From the NCBI GenBank assembly GCA_019459705.1, contig JAIBFE010000241.1, positions 1 through 34,140 on the forward strand: 34,140 bases of DNA, in the 5' to 3' direction. The stretch comes from Thiobacillus sp. GTDB taxonomy: Bacteria; Pseudomonadota; Gammaproteobacteria; Burkholderiales; Thiobacillaceae. A model generated the notes under the pieces. That model was not told the DNA's origin and searched no databases. It saw nothing but the letters and a program-made list of their open reading frames with translations. Below are positions 16,451 to 29,016 of the stretch, one piece after another (position 1 is the first letter of the stretch; every line of letters begins with the position of its first letter). The position numbers were made by a program, and so were the translations under genes.

Positions 16451-17323
16451 ATGGCAGAAATCACTGCAGGCATGGTCAAGGAACTGCGCGAGAAAACCGA
16501 TGCGCCGATGATGGATTGCAAGAAGGCGTTGTCGGAAGCCGGCGGCGACATGCAGAAGGCGGAGGAAATCCTGCGCGTACGCTTCGGTAACAAGGCCGCC
16601 AAGAGCGCCGGCCGCGTGGCCGCCGAAGGCGTGGTCACCATCGCCATCAGCGCCGACGGCAAGTCGGCCGCCATGGTCGAAGTCAACTGCGAAACCGACT
16701 TCGTGGCGAAGAACGACGATTTCCTGGCGCTGTCCAGTGCGCTGGCCGAGATGGTGCTGAACCAGAATCCGGCCGACGTCGCCGCGCTGTCCGCGCTGCC
16801 CTACAAGGGAGGCACGGTGGAAGCCTTCCGTACCGAACTGGTCGGCAAGATCGGTGAGAACATGTCGGTGCGCCGCTTCGTGCGCCTGGCCGGCCAGGGC
16901 AAGTTCGCCAGCTACATCCACAGCGGCAAGATCGGCGTGCTGGTCGATGTGACGGGCGACGAAGCGCTGGCACGCGACATCGCCATGCATATCGCGGCTT
17001 CCAAGCCGAAATCGCTGGATGCCTCCGGCGTGTCGCAGGACCTGATCGATACCGAGCGTCGCGTCGCCATCGAGAAGGCCAAGGAAGCCGGCAAGCCTGA
17101 AGCCATGCTGGACAAGATTGCCGAAGGCACGGTGCAGAAATTCCTCAAGGAAGTCACCCTGCTGTCGCAGCCCTTCGTCAAGGACGACAAGCAGACCGTC
17201 GAGCAGGTGCTGAAGTCGAAGAACTCACAGTGCCATGGTTTCATGATGTACGTGGTGGGCGAGGGCATCGAGAAAAAAGTGACCGACTTCGCCGCTGAAG
17301 TTGCGGCGGCTGCCCAGGTCTGA
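16451..17323 (+). CDS. tsf: Elongation factor Ts
   Basis: [42 protein letters not shown]. Confidence 0.99.
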   Translation: MAEITAGMVKELREKTDAPMMDCKKALSEAGGDMQKAEEILRVRFGNKAAKSAGRVAAEGVVTIAISADGKSAAMVEVNCETDFVAKNDDFLALSSALAEMVLNQNPADVAALSALPYKGGTVEAFRTELVGKIGENMSVRRFVRLAGQGKFASYIHSGKIGVLVDVTGDEALARDIAMHIAASKPKSLDASGVSQDLIDTERRVAIEKAKEAGKPEAMLDKIAEGTVQKFLKEVTLLSQPFVKDDKQTVEQVLKSKNSQCHGFMMYVVGEGIEKKVTDFAAEVAAAAQV

Positions 17324-17330
17324 TCCGGGG

Positions 17331-18044
17331 ATGGCGCCGGTCCGTCGCATCCTGCTGAAGCTCTCCGGCGAAGCCCTGATGGGGCCGGACAGCTTCGGCT
17401 ATCACGCTGAAACCATGGCCGGCTTTGTCGGCCAGATCCGTGAGGTGGTGGCGACAGGCGTGCAGGTCGGCATCGTGGTCGGCGGCGGCAATCTGTTTCG
17501 CGGCGCCACCGGCGCGCTGTCCGGAATGAGCCGCGCGACCGCCGATTCGATGGGCATGCTGGCCACAGTGATGAATGCGCTGGCGCTGAAGGATGCGCTC
17601 CAGCAGTCCGGGGTGGATGCGCGGGTGCAGACTGCGGTCAGCATTGCCCATGTCGGCGACGATTTCGATCGCGATGCGGCAGTGCGTCACCTGGAGGCGG
17701 GGAGGGTCGTGATTTTTGGCGGCGGTACCGGCAATCCCTTCTTCACCACGGATACCGCCGCAGCGCTGCGTGCGGCCGAGATCGGCGCCGACCTGCTGCT
17801 CAAGGCGACCAAGGTCGACGGCGTTTACAGTGCAGACCCCAAGAAAGATGCCAATGCGCAGCGCTACGAGACGCTCAGTTTCGACGAGGCGATCGCCGGC
17901 AATCTGGGGGTCCTCGACACCGCCGCCTTTGCCTTATGTCGGGAACAGAAACTGACCCTGGTCGTGTTCAATGCCTTCAAGCCCGGTGCGCTGAAGCGTG
18001 TGGTGATGGGCGAAAACGAAGGCACCCGGGTGACCTTAAGTTGA
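17331..18044 (+). CDS. pyrH: UMP kinase
   Basis: [58 protein letters not shown]. Confidence 0.98.
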   Translation: MAPVRRILLKLSGEALMGPDSFGYHAETMAGFVGQIREVVATGVQVGIVVGGGNLFRGATGALSGMSRATADSMGMLATVMNALALKDALQQSGVDARVQTAVSIAHVGDDFDRDAAVRHLEAGRVVIFGGGTGNPFFTTDTAAALRAAEIGADLLLKATKVDGVYSADPKKDANAQRYETLSFDEAIAGNLGVLDTAAFALCREQKLTLVVFNAFKPGALKRVVMGENEGTRVTLS

Positions 18045-18053
18045 GGAGTTGAA

Positions 18054-18623
18054 ATGGCTGAAACCACCATCGCCGAAATCAAGCAATCCGCCGAACAGAA
18101 AATGGGCAAGACGCTGGAAGCCCTGAAGAACGATCTGGCCAAGGTACGCACCGGCCGTGCGCATGCCGGCATTCTCGACCACGTCATGGTCGATTACTAC
18201 GGCAATCCGACACCGGTGCCGCAAGTGGCTAACGTGTCGCTGGTCGATAGCCGCACGCTGGGTGTGCAGCCGTACGAAAAAAATATGGTCGGCAAGATCG
18301 AGAAAGCGATCCGCGATGGCGATCTGGGCCTCAACCCGGCGACGCACGGCGACATCATTCGCGTGCCGATGCCCGCGCTGACCGAGGAGCGTCGCCGTGA
18401 TCTGATCAAGGTGGTGCGTAACGAGGCGGAAGCCGCGCGCGTGGCCGTGCGCAATATCCGTCGCGACGCCAACGGCACGCTGAAGGACATGGTCAAGGCC
18501 AAGACCGCGACCGAAGACGAGGAGCGCCGCACCCAGGACGAGGTGCAGAAGCTGACCGACAAATTCATCGGCGAGATCGACAAGATGCTGGCCGAGAAAG
18601 AGAAAGACCTGCTCGCAGTCTGA
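18054..18623 (+). CDS. frr: Ribosome recycling factor
   Basis: [46 protein letters not shown]. Confidence 0.99.
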   Translation: MAETTIAEIKQSAEQKMGKTLEALKNDLAKVRTGRAHAGILDHVMVDYYGNPTPVPQVANVSLVDSRTLGVQPYEKNMVGKIEKAIRDGDLGLNPATHGDIIRVPMPALTEERRRDLIKVVRNEAEAARVAVRNIRRDANGTLKDMVKAKTATEDEERRTQDEVQKLTDKFIGEIDKMLAEKEKDLLAV

Positions 18624-18647
18624 GCGAGTCTGGCGAGAGAACCCGGC

Positions 18648-19394
18648 GTGTCTACCCGCACGAAGCAAGCAAGTCCGGCAAGCGCTGATGTGCCGCGGCA
18701 CATTGCCATCATCATGGATGGCAATGGTCGCTGGGCGAAGCGCCGGTTGATGCCGCGCGTGGCCGGCCATCGCAAGGGCGTCGAGGCGCTGCGCGGTGTG
18801 ATCCGCGCCTGCGCCGAGCGTGGGGTGTCACATCTCACCGTTTTTGCCTTCAGTTCGGAAAACTGGCGGCGCCCGCAGGAAGAAGTCACCCTGCTGATGG
18901 AACTGTTCATGCGCGCGCTCGAAAACGAGGTGGCGCGACTGCATGAAAATGAAATCCGCTTCCGCGTCATCGGCGATCTGTCTGGTTTTTCCGAACGCAT
19001 CCAGGCGCTGATCCGGGACGCCGAGGTGCTGACGCGCAACAATACCCGCCTCACCTTCACCGTCGCTGCCAATTACGGCGGACGCTGGGATATCGTGCAG
19101 GCCGTCCGGAAGCTGATGGAAACGGGCGTGGCGGCGGATGCGGTGAATGAGGACGCACTGGTGCGGCAGCTGAGCATGGCCGACATGCCCGAGCCGGACC
19201 TGTTCATCCGCACCGGCGGCGAGCAGCGCATCAGCAATTTCCTGCTGTGGCAGCTGGCCTACACCGAACTGTATTTCACCGAGGCGCTGTGGCCTGACTT
19301 CGACGCGGGTGCGCTGGATGAGGCGATTGCCTCATATCGCGCGCGCGAACGCCGCTTTGGCCGTACCAGCGAGCAGGTGCGATCTGCCTCGTGA
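18648..19394 (+). CDS. uppS: Undecaprenyl diphosphate synthase
   Basis: [70 protein letters not shown] start. Confidence 0.98.
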   Translation: MSTRTKQASPASADVPRHIAIIMDGNGRWAKRRLMPRVAGHRKGVEALRGVIRACAERGVSHLTVFAFSSENWRRPQEEVTLLMELFMRALENEVARLHENEIRFRVIGDLSGFSERIQALIRDAEVLTRNNTRLTFTVAANYGGRWDIVQAVRKLMETGVAADAVNEDALVRQLSMADMPEPDLFIRTGGEQRISNFLLWQLAYTELYFTEALWPDFDAGALDEAIASYRARERRFGRTSEQVRSAS

Positions 19395-19416
19395 TCGCGT
19401 ACCCGGGACTCAATCC

Positions 19417-20223
19417 ATGACGCCGCTTTTCCGGCGTGTGTTCACCGCAGGACTGCTGCTGGCCGTGTTCGTGCCGGCCGTGCTGTGGGCGCCTGCATGG
19501 CTCTGGGCCATCCTGATGGCCGGGGTGGTTGGCATGGCCGCTTACGAATGGGCCCGCCTGAGCCATTTCCCGCCGCTGTCTGCGCGTGCCTATGCGGTGC
19601 TGCTGGCGCTCTGCGCGCTGGCCCTGCCGTATGGGCTGGGTGCAGGCTGGCCGACTTTTCAGCTGGGCTTGATGCTGCTGGCCGCCGTATTCTGGCTGCT
19701 CGTAGCGCCGCTGTGGCTGCTGGGACGCTGGCATGCCCCGCAGCCCTTCGTGCGTGCTGCGGTCGGCGTTGTGCTGTTGGTGCCGACCTGGGCGGCGCTG
19801 CTGTATCTGCATGCGCGCGGTCCGGGTGTGCTGCTGGGCGTGATGGCGATCGTCTGGATTGCCGATACCGCCGCCTATTTCTCCGGTCGCCATTTCGGCC
19901 GGCATAAACTTGCACCCGCCATCAGCCCCGGCAAAACCTGGGAAGGCGTGGCGGGCGCGTTCGCTGCGCTTGCGCTGTATGCCGGCGCTTTGAGCCTGCT
20001 GGCCGGAATGCCGTTGCTGTCGCTGTTTGTCATGGTGTCCGGGTTGCTGTATCTGTCAGTACTGGGCGACCTGTTCGAGTCCTGGATCAAGCGCGTTTCC
20101 GGCATGAAGGACAGCGGCGACGTGCTGCCCGGCCATGGCGGCGTGCTCGACCGCATCGACGCGCTGACCTCCACCCTCCCGATTGCCACCGGCATGTTGA
20201 TGTGGCTGGAGCGCTCCGTATGA
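19417..20223 (+). CDS. cdsA: Phosphatidate cytidylyltransferase
   Basis: [15 protein letters not shown], multi-TM, signature [37 protein letters not shown]. Confidence 0.97.
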   Translation: MTPLFRRVFTAGLLLAVFVPAVLWAPAWLWAILMAGVVGMAAYEWARLSHFPPLSARAYAVLLALCALALPYGLGAGWPTFQLGLMLLAAVFWLLVAPLWLLGRWHAPQPFVRAAVGVVLLVPTWAALLYLHARGPGVLLGVMAIVWIADTAAYFSGRHFGRHKLAPAISPGKTWEGVAGAFAALALYAGALSLLAGMPLLSLFVMVSGLLYLSVLGDLFESWIKRVSGMKDSGDVLPGHGGVLDRIDALTSTLPIATGMLMWLERSV

Positions 20224-21419
20224 ACAAAAGCGGCATGAAACCGCGCGTGCTCACCATTCTGGGCGCTACCGGCACCATCGGCGTCAATACGCTCGATGTG
20301 GTGGCACGCCACCCCGATCGTTTCGAAGTTTTCGCGCTGACCGGTGCCACCCAGGTCGAGCGCATGGTTGAGCAGTGCCGCGCCCATCGCCCGCGCTTTG
20401 CCGTGATGAGCGAGCCGGCTGCCGCCGCTGCGCTGCGCGAGCGGGTCGCTGCAGAGGGTCTGGCGGTCGAGGTGCTCGAAGGCGCCGCGGCCCTGACCGA
20501 GGTGGCGACGGCGCCCGAAGTCGATACCCTGATGGCGGCGATTGTCGGCGCCGCCGGACTGCCGGCCACGCTGGCCGCGGCGCAGGCGGGCAAGCGCATC
20601 CTGCTCGCCAACAAGGAAACCCTGGTGGTGTCCGGCCAGCTGTTCATGGACGCCATTGCCGCCAGCGGCGCCGAGTTGCTGCCGATCGATTCCGAACACA
20701 ACGCCATCTTTCAATCATTGCCGCGCGACTTCAACGGCGACTTCCAGCAGGCCGGAGTGAAGGCCCTGTGGCTCACCGCGTCTGGCGGCCCATTTCGCAC
20801 CCTGTCGGCAGAAGCCATCGCCGCGGCCACCCCGGCGCAGGCGGTGGCGCACCCCAACTGGGTGATGGGCAAGAAGATCTCGGTCGACTCGGCGAGTCTG
20901 ATGAACAAGGGACTCGAAGTGATCGAAGCACGCTGGCTGTTCAATGCGCGCCCCGAGCAGATCAAGGTGGTGGTGCATCCGCAAAGCATCGTGCATTCGA
21001 TGGTCGAATACGCGGACGGCTCGGTGATCGCGCAGATGGGCACCGCCGACATGCGTACGCCGATCGCCTATGCGCTGGGCTTTCCAGAACGCTTCGAAGC
21101 CGGCGTGTCGGCGCTTGAACTGATGGGCAGGCAGCTCACTTTCGAAGCGCCCGACACGCAGCGCTTTCCCTGCCTGCAACTGGCGTTTGACGTGCTCGCC
21201 GCCGGCGGCAATGCGGCGGCCGTGCTGAACGCCGCCAACGAAGTTGCCGTCGCCCGTTTCCTCGGGGGTGAGGTGCCGTTCGGCGCCATTGCCGCCAGCA
21301 TTGCCCACACGCTCGACAGGCTGGCAGGTGGCGCTGCCGACACGCTGGAGGATCTGCTCGAATCTGACCGGCAGGCGCGCAGCGTGGCTGAGACCTATCT
21401 GGGACAGGTACACGCATGA
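20220..21419 (+). CDS. dxr: 1-deoxy-D-xylulose-5-phosphate reductoisomerase
   Basis: [75 protein letters not shown]. Confidence 0.98.
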   Translation: MNKSGMKPRVLTILGATGTIGVNTLDVVARHPDRFEVFALTGATQVERMVEQCRAHRPRFAVMSEPAAAAALRERVAAEGLAVEVLEGAAALTEVATAPEVDTLMAAIVGAAGLPATLAAAQAGKRILLANKETLVVSGQLFMDAIAASGAELLPIDSEHNAIFQSLPRDFNGDFQQAGVKALWLTASGGPFRTLSAEAIAAATPAQAVAHPNWVMGKKISVDSASLMNKGLEVIEARWLFNARPEQIKVVVHPQSIVHSMVEYADGSVIAQMGTADMRTPIAYALGFPERFEAGVSALELMGRQLTFEAPDTQRFPCLQLAFDVLAAGGNAAAVLNAANEVAVARFLGGEVPFGAIAASIAHTLDRLAGGAADTLEDLLESDRQARSVAETYLGQVHA

Positions 21420-22768
21420 GCGTGCTGCACACGATCCTGTGGTTCCTGATCGCCATCGGCATCCTGGTCGTGGTACACGAGTTCGGCCATTACCTTGCGG
21501 CACGGCTGGCCGGCGTCAAGGTGCTGCGTTTTTCGGTCGGTTTCGGCAAGCCTTTGCTCAGCCGTCGCATCGGCCGCGACCAGACCGAATGGACGCTGTC
21601 CGCGCTGCCGTTCGGCGGCTACGTCAAGATGCTCGACGAGCGCGAGGGCGAGGTCCCGGCAGCGGAAGCGCATCGCAGTTTCAATCGCGCGACGGTATGG
21701 CGGCGCATCGGCATCGTTTCCGCAGGGCCGGTCGCCAATTTCCTGCTCGCCATCGTGTTCTACTGGGCGCTGTTCCTGCACGGCTTGCCGGCGCTGAAAC
21801 CGATGATCGGCGAACCGCCAGCCGGCACACCGGCGGCGCAGGCCGGGCTGGCGGCGGGCGATGAAATACGTCGTGTCAACGGCAAGGACACGCCATCGTT
21901 CACGGATTTGCGGCTCAATCTGCTGCGCGCGGGGGTGGCGGGCGAGGAACTCACGCTGGAACTGGCAGACGGCCGTAGCGTGCGTCTCGCCGCGCTGCCG
22001 ATGGATACCGACAATCTGGAACGCGACACCTTGCTTCCGCTGGGTATCGTGCGCTACGACCCGCAAATCGAGCCGGTCATCGGCAAGCTGTTGCCCGATG
22101 GCGCGGCCGTGCGTGCCGGCTTTCAGCCCGGCGACCGCTTGATCGCTGCGAACGGGAAACCGGTGGTCAACTGGCAGGATTGGGTGAAACTGGTTCGCCA
22201 GCATCCGTCCGCACCCCTGCGCATCGAATACGAACGGCTGGGACAGCGCGGCGAATTGACCGTCGTGCCCGATGCTGTAGACGAAAGCGGGCAGCGCATC
22301 GGCAAGATCGGCGCCGGCCCCCAGGTTGATGAAGCCGTGCTCGCCGGGCTGATGACCGAAGTGCGCTATGGTCCGTTGGACGCGTTGTGGCGGGGTGCTG
22401 CCAAGACCTGGGACATGAGCCTGTTCACGCTCGAGATGATGGGGCGCATGGTGCTCGGGCAGGTGTCGTGGAAGAACCTGTCGGGTCCGCTGACCATTGC
22501 CGATTATGCGGGCCAGAGCGCCACCCTCGGCTGGATCAGTTTCGTCGGCTTCCTGGCGCTGGTGAGCGTGAGCCTGGGGGTGCTGAACCTGCTGCCGATC
22601 CCGCTGTTGGACGGGGGGCACCTCATGTATTATGTTGCCGAAGTTTTGACTGGCCGCCCGGTGTCCGAACGCACCATGGAAATAGGCAGCCGGATTGGCA
22701 TGACACTCCTGCTGCTGCTGATGTCGTTTGCCCTGTTCAACGATTTGCAACGCCTGATAGGCGGATGA
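21416..22768 (+). CDS. rseP: RIP metalloprotease RseP
   Basis: [33 protein letters not shown] domains, [15 protein letters not shown]. Confidence 0.97.
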   Translation: MSVLHTILWFLIAIGILVVVHEFGHYLAARLAGVKVLRFSVGFGKPLLSRRIGRDQTEWTLSALPFGGYVKMLDEREGEVPAAEAHRSFNRATVWRRIGIVSAGPVANFLLAIVFYWALFLHGLPALKPMIGEPPAGTPAAQAGLAAGDEIRRVNGKDTPSFTDLRLNLLRAGVAGEELTLELADGRSVRLAALPMDTDNLERDTLLPLGIVRYDPQIEPVIGKLLPDGAAVRAGFQPGDRLIAANGKPVVNWQDWVKLVRQHPSAPLRIEYERLGQRGELTVVPDAVDESGQRIGKIGAGPQVDEAVLAGLMTEVRYGPLDALWRGAAKTWDMSLFTLEMMGRMVLGQVSWKNLSGPLTIADYAGQSATLGWISFVGFLALVSVSLGVLNLLPIPLLDGGHLMYYVAEVLTGRPVSERTMEIGSRIGMTLLLLLMSFALFNDLQRLIGG

Positions 22769-22778
22769 AAAAATAACC

Positions 22779-25067
22779 ATGATCCCGAACCGTTTGACGC
22801 TTGCTCTTGCTGCCGTGTTTGCCGTGCAACCCGTGTTCGCCGACGAACCTTTCGTCGTCAAGGACATCCGGGTCGAAGGCATCCAGCGTACCGAGGCAGG
22901 CACGGTGTTCAGCTACCTGCCGGTCAAGGTCGGCGAGACGATGACCGACGAGAAAACCGCGGCGGCGATCAAGGCACTGTACGCCACCGGATTCTTCAAG
23001 GATGTGCGGCTGGAAGCACGCGATGGCGTAGTGATCGTCACCGTCGAGGAGCGACCCTCGATCGCCACGATCACCCTGAACGGCATCAAGGAGTTCTCGG
23101 CGGATGACCTGAAGAAAGGCCTCAAGGAGACCGGTCTGGCGGAAGGCCGGGTGCTCGATCGCGCGCTGCTGGACAAGGCCGAACAGGAATTGCAGCGGCA
23201 ATACTTCAACCGCGGCAAGTACGCGGTCGAGATCAAGTCCACCCTGACGCCGCTGGAGCGCAACCGGGTTGCCGTCCAGTTCGACGTGGTGGAAGGCGAC
23301 AGCGCCAAGATCCAGCAGATCAACATCGTCGGCAACAAGGCATTCAAGGAAAAGGAACTGCTGAAGCAGCTCACCTCGACCACACCGGGCTGGCTGACCT
23401 GGTACACCAAGAACGACCAGTATTCCAAATCGCGCCTGGGCGGCGATATCGAAGCCCTGCGCTCGTTCTACCTCAATCGCGGCTATCTCGAGTTCAACGT
23501 CGACTCCACTCAGGTGTCGATTTCCCCAGACAAGCAGGGCATCTACATCACCGTCAACGTGACCGAGGGGCCGCAGTACAAAGTGTCCGACGTCAAGCTG
23601 GCAGGACAGATGCTGGTGCCGGAGGCGGAGCTGCAGAAGCTCATCACCATCAAGCCGGGCGAGGTGTTCGAGCGCGACCGCCTGACCGAGACCACCAAAA
23701 AAATTGGCGACCGTCTCGGCAACGACGGCTATGCGTTTGCCAACGTCAATGCGGTGCCCGAACTCGACAAGGACAAGGCCACCGTCGCCTTCACCCTGTT
23801 TGTCGACCCGGGCCGCCGTGTGTACGTGAATCGGGTCAACGTGGCAGGCAATGCCAAAACGCGCGACGAAGTAGTGCGCCGCGAAATCCGCCAGATGGAA
23901 GGTGCGTATTACGACGCCGAAAAGATCAACCGTTCGCGCGACCGCCTGAACCGGCTCGGCTTCTTCAACGAAGTCAACATCGAGACGCCGGCCGTGTCGG
24001 GCACCACCGATCAGGTCGACGTCAACGTCAGCGTGGCCGAGAAATCGACCGGCAACGTGATGCTGGGTGCCGGCTTCTCCTCCTCGGAGGGCCTGGTGCT
24101 GTCGGGCTCGGTGTCGCAGAGCAACGTGTTCGGCACCGGCAACCGGCTGTCGGCGCAGATCAACTCGGGCAGCGTCAACACCGTCTATGCGCTGTCGTTC
24201 ACCAATCCCTACTACACCATCGACGGCATCAGCCTGGGTTACGACGTGTACCGGCGCGACGTGGATTCCAGTTCATTGGACAACACCGCGTACTATGAGA
24301 ATTCGACCTATGGTGCCGGCGTGCGTTTTGGCCTGCCGGTCAACGAACGCGACTTCATCTCCTTCGGCCTGACCTACGAAAGCATTTCGCTCAGCCTGTC
24401 GGGCGCCAGTCCGCAGCAGTATCTCGATTTCTGTGATAGCGCCCTTTCCTGTGACAATGACACGCTGCGACTCGATACGTCCTGGGCGCGCGATACCCGC
24501 AACAGCTACCTGTTCCCCACCAAGGGCCTGTTCCAGCGGGCGGCGCTCGAAATCGGCACGCCGGTCGGAAGCCTGCAGTACTACAAACTGTCGTTCCAGC
24601 ATCAGCAGTATTTCCCTCTGGGCAAGATCTTTACCCTCATGCTGAATGGCGAAATGGGAATCGGCGATGGTCTGTCGGGCGAAAAGTCCCTGCCTTTCTT
24701 CAAGAACTTCTATGCGGGCGGCACCAGTTCGGTGCGCGGCTTCGAGAACGGCACGCTGGGCCCGAAAGATGTCAACGGGGATGCGCTGGGTGGCAACAAG
24801 CGCATCGTCGGCAACGCGGAACTCTTCTTCCCGCTGCCGGGACTCAAGGATGACCAGTCGCTGCGGATGTCGGCATTTGTCGATGCGGGTGCGGCGTTTG
24901 GAGCGGGCGAACAGTTTGCATTCGAGGACTTGCGTTATTCGGCGGGTGTGGCCGTACTGTGGGTCTCGCCGCTTGGCCCGCTCAAATTCAGCCTGGCGCA
25001 ACCGCTTGTCAGCAAGACGGGCGATCAGGAAGAAGTGTTTCAATTCACCCTCGGCAATGTGTTCTGA
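22779..25067 (+). CDS. bamA: Outer membrane protein assembly factor BamA
   Basis: Signal peptide, POTRA repeats (FVVKDIRVEGIQRTEAGTVFSYLPVKVGE), C-terminal Omp85 barrel ending FQFTLGNVF. Confidence 0.98.
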   Translation: MIPNRLTLALAAVFAVQPVFADEPFVVKDIRVEGIQRTEAGTVFSYLPVKVGETMTDEKTAAAIKALYATGFFKDVRLEARDGVVIVTVEERPSIATITLNGIKEFSADDLKKGLKETGLAEGRVLDRALLDKAEQELQRQYFNRGKYAVEIKSTLTPLERNRVAVQFDVVEGDSAKIQQINIVGNKAFKEKELLKQLTSTTPGWLTWYTKNDQYSKSRLGGDIEALRSFYLNRGYLEFNVDSTQVSISPDKQGIYITVNVTEGPQYKVSDVKLAGQMLVPEAELQKLITIKPGEVFERDRLTETTKKIGDRLGNDGYAFANVNAVPELDKDKATVAFTLFVDPGRRVYVNRVNVAGNAKTRDEVVRREIRQMEGAYYDAEKINRSRDRLNRLGFFNEVNIETPAVSGTTDQVDVNVSVAEKSTGNVMLGAGFSSSEGLVLSGSVSQSNVFGTGNRLSAQINSGSVNTVYALSFTNPYYTIDGISLGYDVYRRDVDSSSLDNTAYYENSTYGAGVRFGLPVNERDFISFGLTYESISLSLSGASPQQYLDFCDSALSCDNDTLRLDTSWARDTRNSYLFPTKGLFQRAALEIGTPVGSLQYYKLSFQHQQYFPLGKIFTLMLNGEMGIGDGLSGEKSLPFFKNFYAGGTSSVRGFENGTLGPKDVNGDALGGNKRIVGNAELFFPLPGLKDDQSLRMSAFVDAGAAFGAGEQFAFEDLRYSAGVAVLWVSPLGPLKFSLAQPLVSKTGDQEEVFQFTLGNVF

Positions 25068-25092
25068 GGGTTGGCCGTTACTGGAGTATTTG

Positions 25093-25596
25093 ATGATGAA
25101 GTTCAAGCAGCTTGCAGCCTCCCTGATTCTGGCGTCCGCGTTCGTGGCGGCGCCTGCCCTGGCCAACACTAAGATCGGTTTCGTCAACACCGAGCGGCTG
25201 TTGCGTGAAGCGCCGCTGTCGGTCGCGGCACAGAAGAAACTCGAACGCGAATTCGCTGCGCGCGACCAGGAATTGCAGAAACTCGCCAAACAGGCGCGTG
25301 ACCTGCAGGCGCAGCTCGACAAGGACGGCGTGACCATGTCTGACACCGAGCGCAAGGCGAAGGAGCGCGACCTCGGCAACTTCAACCGCGAGTTGCAGCG
25401 CCAGGGCCGCGAGTTCCGCGAGGACCTCAACCAGCGCCGCAACGAGGAGCTGGGGCAGATTCAGCAGCGCGCGCGCAAGGCGATCCAGGACATTGCCCGC
25501 GCCGAGAAATTCGACCTGATCGTCGAGCAGGCTGTGTTCGTCGACCCCAAGAGCGACATCACCGACCGGGTGATGAAGGCGCTCGGCGGGAAATAA
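25093..25596 (+). CDS. skp: Periplasmic chaperone Skp/OmpH
   Basis: Signal peptide [24 protein letters not shown], then [36 protein letters not shown]. Confidence 0.93.
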   Translation: MMKFKQLAASLILASAFVAAPALANTKIGFVNTERLLREAPLSVAAQKKLEREFAARDQELQKLAKQARDLQAQLDKDGVTMSDTERKAKERDLGNFNRELQRQGREFREDLNQRRNEELGQIQQRARKAIQDIARAEKFDLIVEQAVFVDPKSDITDRVMKALGGK

Positions 25597-25639
25597 GCCG
25601 GCATGGCAAACAAACCCTGCTGCGGAAAGTAAGCACCCG

Positions 25640-26671
25640 ATGGCCTCTACGCTGACCGACCTGGTCGCGCGTTTTGGTGGGGAACTGCTGGGCGACGGCG
25701 CCGTTCTGATCCGTCAGGTTGGACCGCTGGACCAGGCCGGGGCAGACGAAATCGGCTTCGTCTCGCAAAGCAAGTATCTCGCCCAGCTGGCGAGCACCCG
25801 TGCGGGCGCGGTGATTTTGCCGCTGGACGCGCGCGATGCCACCGAGCTGCCGCGCATCCTCACCCCCAATCCCTACTTGTATTTCGCGCGCGTTTCGGCC
25901 CTGCTGAATCCGCCGCCACGGCCGCCTGCCGGGATTCACCCTGCGGCGACGGTTGCGCCGGATGCGGAGATTGCCGCCGACGCCAGTATTGCGGCCGGCG
26001 CGGTGATCGGCGGCGGCGCGGTGATCGGTGCCCGCACCGTGATCGGCCCCAATTGCGTCGTCGGCGACCAGGCCCGCATCGGCGCCGATTGCCTGCTGCA
26101 CGCCAACGTCACCCTGTATCACCGCTGCGAAGTGGGCGACCGTGCGATCCTGCATTCCGGATGCGTCATCGGTGCCGATGGCTTCGGTTTCGCGCCCAAC
26201 GAAGGCCGCTGGGAAAAAATTCCGCAGATCGGCCGCGTGCTGATCGGCGACGATGTCGAAGTGGGGGCCTGCACCACCATCGACCGCGGCGCGCTGGAAG
26301 ATACGGTGATCGAGGAGGGCGTCAAGCTCGACAACCTGATCCAGGTTGCGCACAACGTGACGATCGGTGCGCATACGGCGATCGCGGCCTGTACCGGCAT
26401 CGCGGGCAGCGCCAAGATCGGCCGTCATTGCACGATCGGCGGCGCGGCGATGATCTTCGGCCACATCGAAATTGCAGACGGCACCCGCATCTCGACCAAC
26501 ACGCTGATCACCAAATCGCTGCCGAAACCGGGCACCTACACCTCGGCACTGCCGTTCTCAGAACACGAGGTCTGGCAGAAGAATGCCGTCCACATGCGCA
26601 ATCTCGACAAGCTGGTGAACCGCATCAAGCAGCTTGAGAAACGCCTAACCGAACTGGAAAGCAAATCATGA
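25640..26671 (+). CDS. lpxD: UDP-3-O-acylglucosamine N-acyltransferase
   Basis: Left-handed beta-helix hexapeptides; [42 protein letters not shown]. Confidence 0.98.
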   Translation: MASTLTDLVARFGGELLGDGAVLIRQVGPLDQAGADEIGFVSQSKYLAQLASTRAGAVILPLDARDATELPRILTPNPYLYFARVSALLNPPPRPPAGIHPAATVAPDAEIAADASIAAGAVIGGGAVIGARTVIGPNCVVGDQARIGADCLLHANVTLYHRCEVGDRAILHSGCVIGADGFGFAPNEGRWEKIPQIGRVLIGDDVEVGACTTIDRGALEDTVIEEGVKLDNLIQVAHNVTIGAHTAIAACTGIAGSAKIGRHCTIGGAAMIFGHIEIADGTRISTNTLITKSLPKPGTYTSALPFSEHEVWQKNAVHMRNLDKLVNRIKQLEKRLTELESKS

Positions 26672-27111
26672 TCATGGATATCGAGCAGGTGATGCAGTAT
26701 CTGCCACACCGCTACCCGTTCCTGCTGATCGACAAGGTCATCGAACTCGATCTCGGCAAGACCATCACCGCGATCAAGAACGTCACCATCAACGAGCCGT
26801 TTTTCCCGGGTCATTTCCCCGGCGCGCCGGTGATGCCGGGCGTGCTGATCCTGGAGGCGATGGCGCAGGCAGCGGCGATCCTGTCGTTCAAGACCAAGGA
26901 CTACGCACCGGAAGATATCGGCATTGTCTATTTTGCCGGCATCGACGGTGCGCGTTTCAAGAAGCCGGTCAAGCCGGGCGACCAGCTGGTGCTCAAGATT
27001 GCGATCGTGCGCGAGATGCGCGGCATCTGGAAATACACCGGACGTGCCGAAGTCGACGGCGCGCTGGTCGCCGAAGCCGAATTGATGGCGACCCTGCGCG
27101 ACAAGCCCTGA
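26668..27111 (+). CDS. fabZ: 3-hydroxyacyl-ACP dehydratase FabZ
   Basis: [46 protein letters not shown]. Confidence 0.98.
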   Translation: MIMDIEQVMQYLPHRYPFLLIDKVIELDLGKTITAIKNVTINEPFFPGHFPGAPVMPGVLILEAMAQAAAILSFKTKDYAPEDIGIVYFAGIDGARFKKPVKPGDQLVLKIAIVREMRGIWKYTGRAEVDGALVAEAELMATLRDKP

Positions 27112-27112
27112 C

Positions 27113-27889
27113 ATGGCGACGATTCACCCCACCGCGCTGGTTGCGCCGGGTGCACGGCTGGCCGACGACGTCGAGATCGGACCCTACACGATCATCGGCG
27201 AGCACGTCGAGATCGGCGCCGGGACCACGGTTGGCGCGCATGCCGTGATCACCGGCCATACCCGGATCGGTGTCCACAACCAGATATTCCATTTCGTCTC
27301 GCTCGGCGAGGCGCCGCAGGACAAGAAATACGACGGCGAGCCGACCCGGCTCGAGATCGGCGATCACAACGTCATCCGCGAATTCTGCACCTTCAACACC
27401 GGCACCGTGCAGGACCGTGGCGTGACGACCATTGGCAATCACAACTGGATCATGGCCTACGTCCATATCGCGCACGACTGCGTGGTGGGCGACCGCACCA
27501 TCTTCGCCAACAATGCCTCGCTGGCGGGCCACGCCGAAGTGGGCGACTGGGCGATTCTCGGCGGCTTCACCGGCGTGCACCAGTTCTGCAAGGTCGGCGC
27601 CCACGTGATGACCGGCATATCCAGCGTGGTGTTCAAGGACATCCCGCCCTTCGTCATGGCGTCCGGCCAACCTGCCGCGCCGCATGGCCTCAACAGTGAA
27701 GGCCTCAAGCGGCGCGGGTTCTCGGCTGAATCGCTGGCCGCCCTGAAACGCGCCTACAAGATCCTTTACCGCGAAGGCAACACGCTGGCCGAGGCGCAGG
27801 CCAAGCTCGCGCCTGAAGCGGCGAACCACGCTGAAGTCCAGCAGCTGCTCGATTTTCTCGCGCGTTCGGAACGCGGCATCATTCGATGA
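27113..27889 (+). CDS. lpxA: Acyl-ACP--UDP-N-acetylglucosamine O-acyltransferase
   Basis: MATIHPTALVAPGARLADDVEIGPYTIIGEHVEIG, HIAHDCVVGDRTIFANNASLAGHAEVGDWAILGGFTGVHQFCKVG. Confidence 0.98.
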   Translation: MATIHPTALVAPGARLADDVEIGPYTIIGEHVEIGAGTTVGAHAVITGHTRIGVHNQIFHFVSLGEAPQDKKYDGEPTRLEIGDHNVIREFCTFNTGTVQDRGVTTIGNHNWIMAYVHIAHDCVVGDRTIFANNASLAGHAEVGDWAILGGFTGVHQFCKVGAHVMTGISSVVFKDIPPFVMASGQPAAPHGLNSEGLKRRGFSAESLAALKRAYKILYREGNTLAEAQAKLAPEAANHAEVQQLLDFLARSERGIIR

Positions 27890-29016
27890 TCGATCTGGGG
27901 CTGGTCGCTGGCGAAACGTCCGGCGATCTCCTGGGTGCGCATTTCATCAACGCGCTGAAGCAGGGCCATCCCGATTTGCGCGTGGCTGGCATTGCCGGCC
28001 CCCGCCTGGTCGAAGCCGGGGTCGGGGCGATCTATCCGAGCGAAAAACTGGCGGTCAACGGTTACGTCGAGGTGCTGCGCCATCTGCCTGAATTGCTGTG
28101 GATACGCTCGCGTATCACCCGCTATTTTCTGCACGAGCGGCCGCGTGTCTTCGTCGGCATCGACGCCCCCGATTTCAACTTCACGCTGGAAACGAAGCTC
28201 AGGCAGGCTGGCATCCCCACCGTGCATTTCGTCAGTCCTTCGATATGGGCATGGCGGCCCGAGCGCATTCATCGAATCGGGAATGCGGTGTCGCACATGC
28301 TGGTGGTGTTTCCTTTCGAGGAGCAGATCTACCGGGATGCGGGCATTCCGGTCAGCTACGTCGGCCATCCGCTGGCCGATGTGATTCCGCTGGAACCCGA
28401 TACGGCTGCCGCGCGTACTGAATTGGGCCTGGAATCCGGCCCGGTCGTCGCGCTGCTGCCGGGCAGCCGGCTTTCCGAAGTGGCGCGCCACGCGCGGTTG
28501 ATGCTCGACGCGGCGGTGCGCATTCGCCGGCAGCATGCGGACGCGCAGTTCGTGCTGCCCGCCGCAACTGAAGCCGCCGGCCGGCTGGTCCGGCAGGAAA
28601 TGCAGGGACTGGGATTGCCCTTGCGTATTTTGGAGGGGCAGTCTCACGCTGCGCTGGCAGCGTGCGATGTCGCGCTGGTGGCATCCGGCACCGCAACACT
28701 CGAGACGGCGCTGTTCAAGAAGCCGATGGTCATCACCTACCGTGTTCCCGCGCTGACCGCCTATCTGATGCGCAAGAAGGCGCTGCTGCCCTGGATCGGC
28801 CTGCCGAACATCCTGGCGCGCGATTTCGTGGTGCCGGAACGGGTGCAGGAAGCCGCCACGTCCGAGAACCTGGCGAACGATGCACTGGCCTGGCTGGCCG
28901 ACGCGCCGCGGCGGGAGGCCGTCGTCGAAACCTTCCGCGCCATGCATCTGAGCCTGCGGCAGAACGCCAGCGCGCGCATTGCCGAGGCGCTTGAGCCGTA
29001 TCTGGAGGGCGCATGA
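27886..29016 (+). CDS. lpxB: Lipid-A-disaccharide synthase
   Basis: [23 protein letters not shown]-like [36 protein letters not shown]. Confidence 0.97.
   Translation: MIDLGLVAGETSGDLLGAHFINALKQGHPDLRVAGIAGPRLVEAGVGAIYPSEKLAVNGYVEVLRHLPELLWIRSRITRYFLHERPRVFVGIDAPDFNFTLETKLRQAGIPTVHFVSPSIWAWRPERIHRIGNAVSHMLVVFPFEEQIYRDAGIPVSYVGHPLADVIPLEPDTAAARTELGLESGPVVALLPGSRLSEVARHARLMLDAAVRIRRQHADAQFVLPAATEAAGRLVRQEMQGLGLPLRILEGQSHAALAACDVALVASGTATLETALFKKPMVITYRVPALTAYLMRKKALLPWIGLPNILARDFVVPERVQEAATSENLANDALAWLADAPRREAVVETFRAMHLSLRQNASARIAEALEPYLEGA

Noticed and set aside
22655-22690. Possible sigma-E promoter (GAAGTT...TCCGA) inside rseP upstream of bamA
   Set aside because: Spacer of 18 and mismatches in both boxes; too weak to call even though sigma-E control of bamA is known in enterobacteria.
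21395-22903. 502-aa minus-strand ORF
   Set aside because: Antisense to rseP/bamA, which are unambiguous.
24273-25442. 389-aa minus-strand ORF
   Set aside because: Antisense to bamA/skp.
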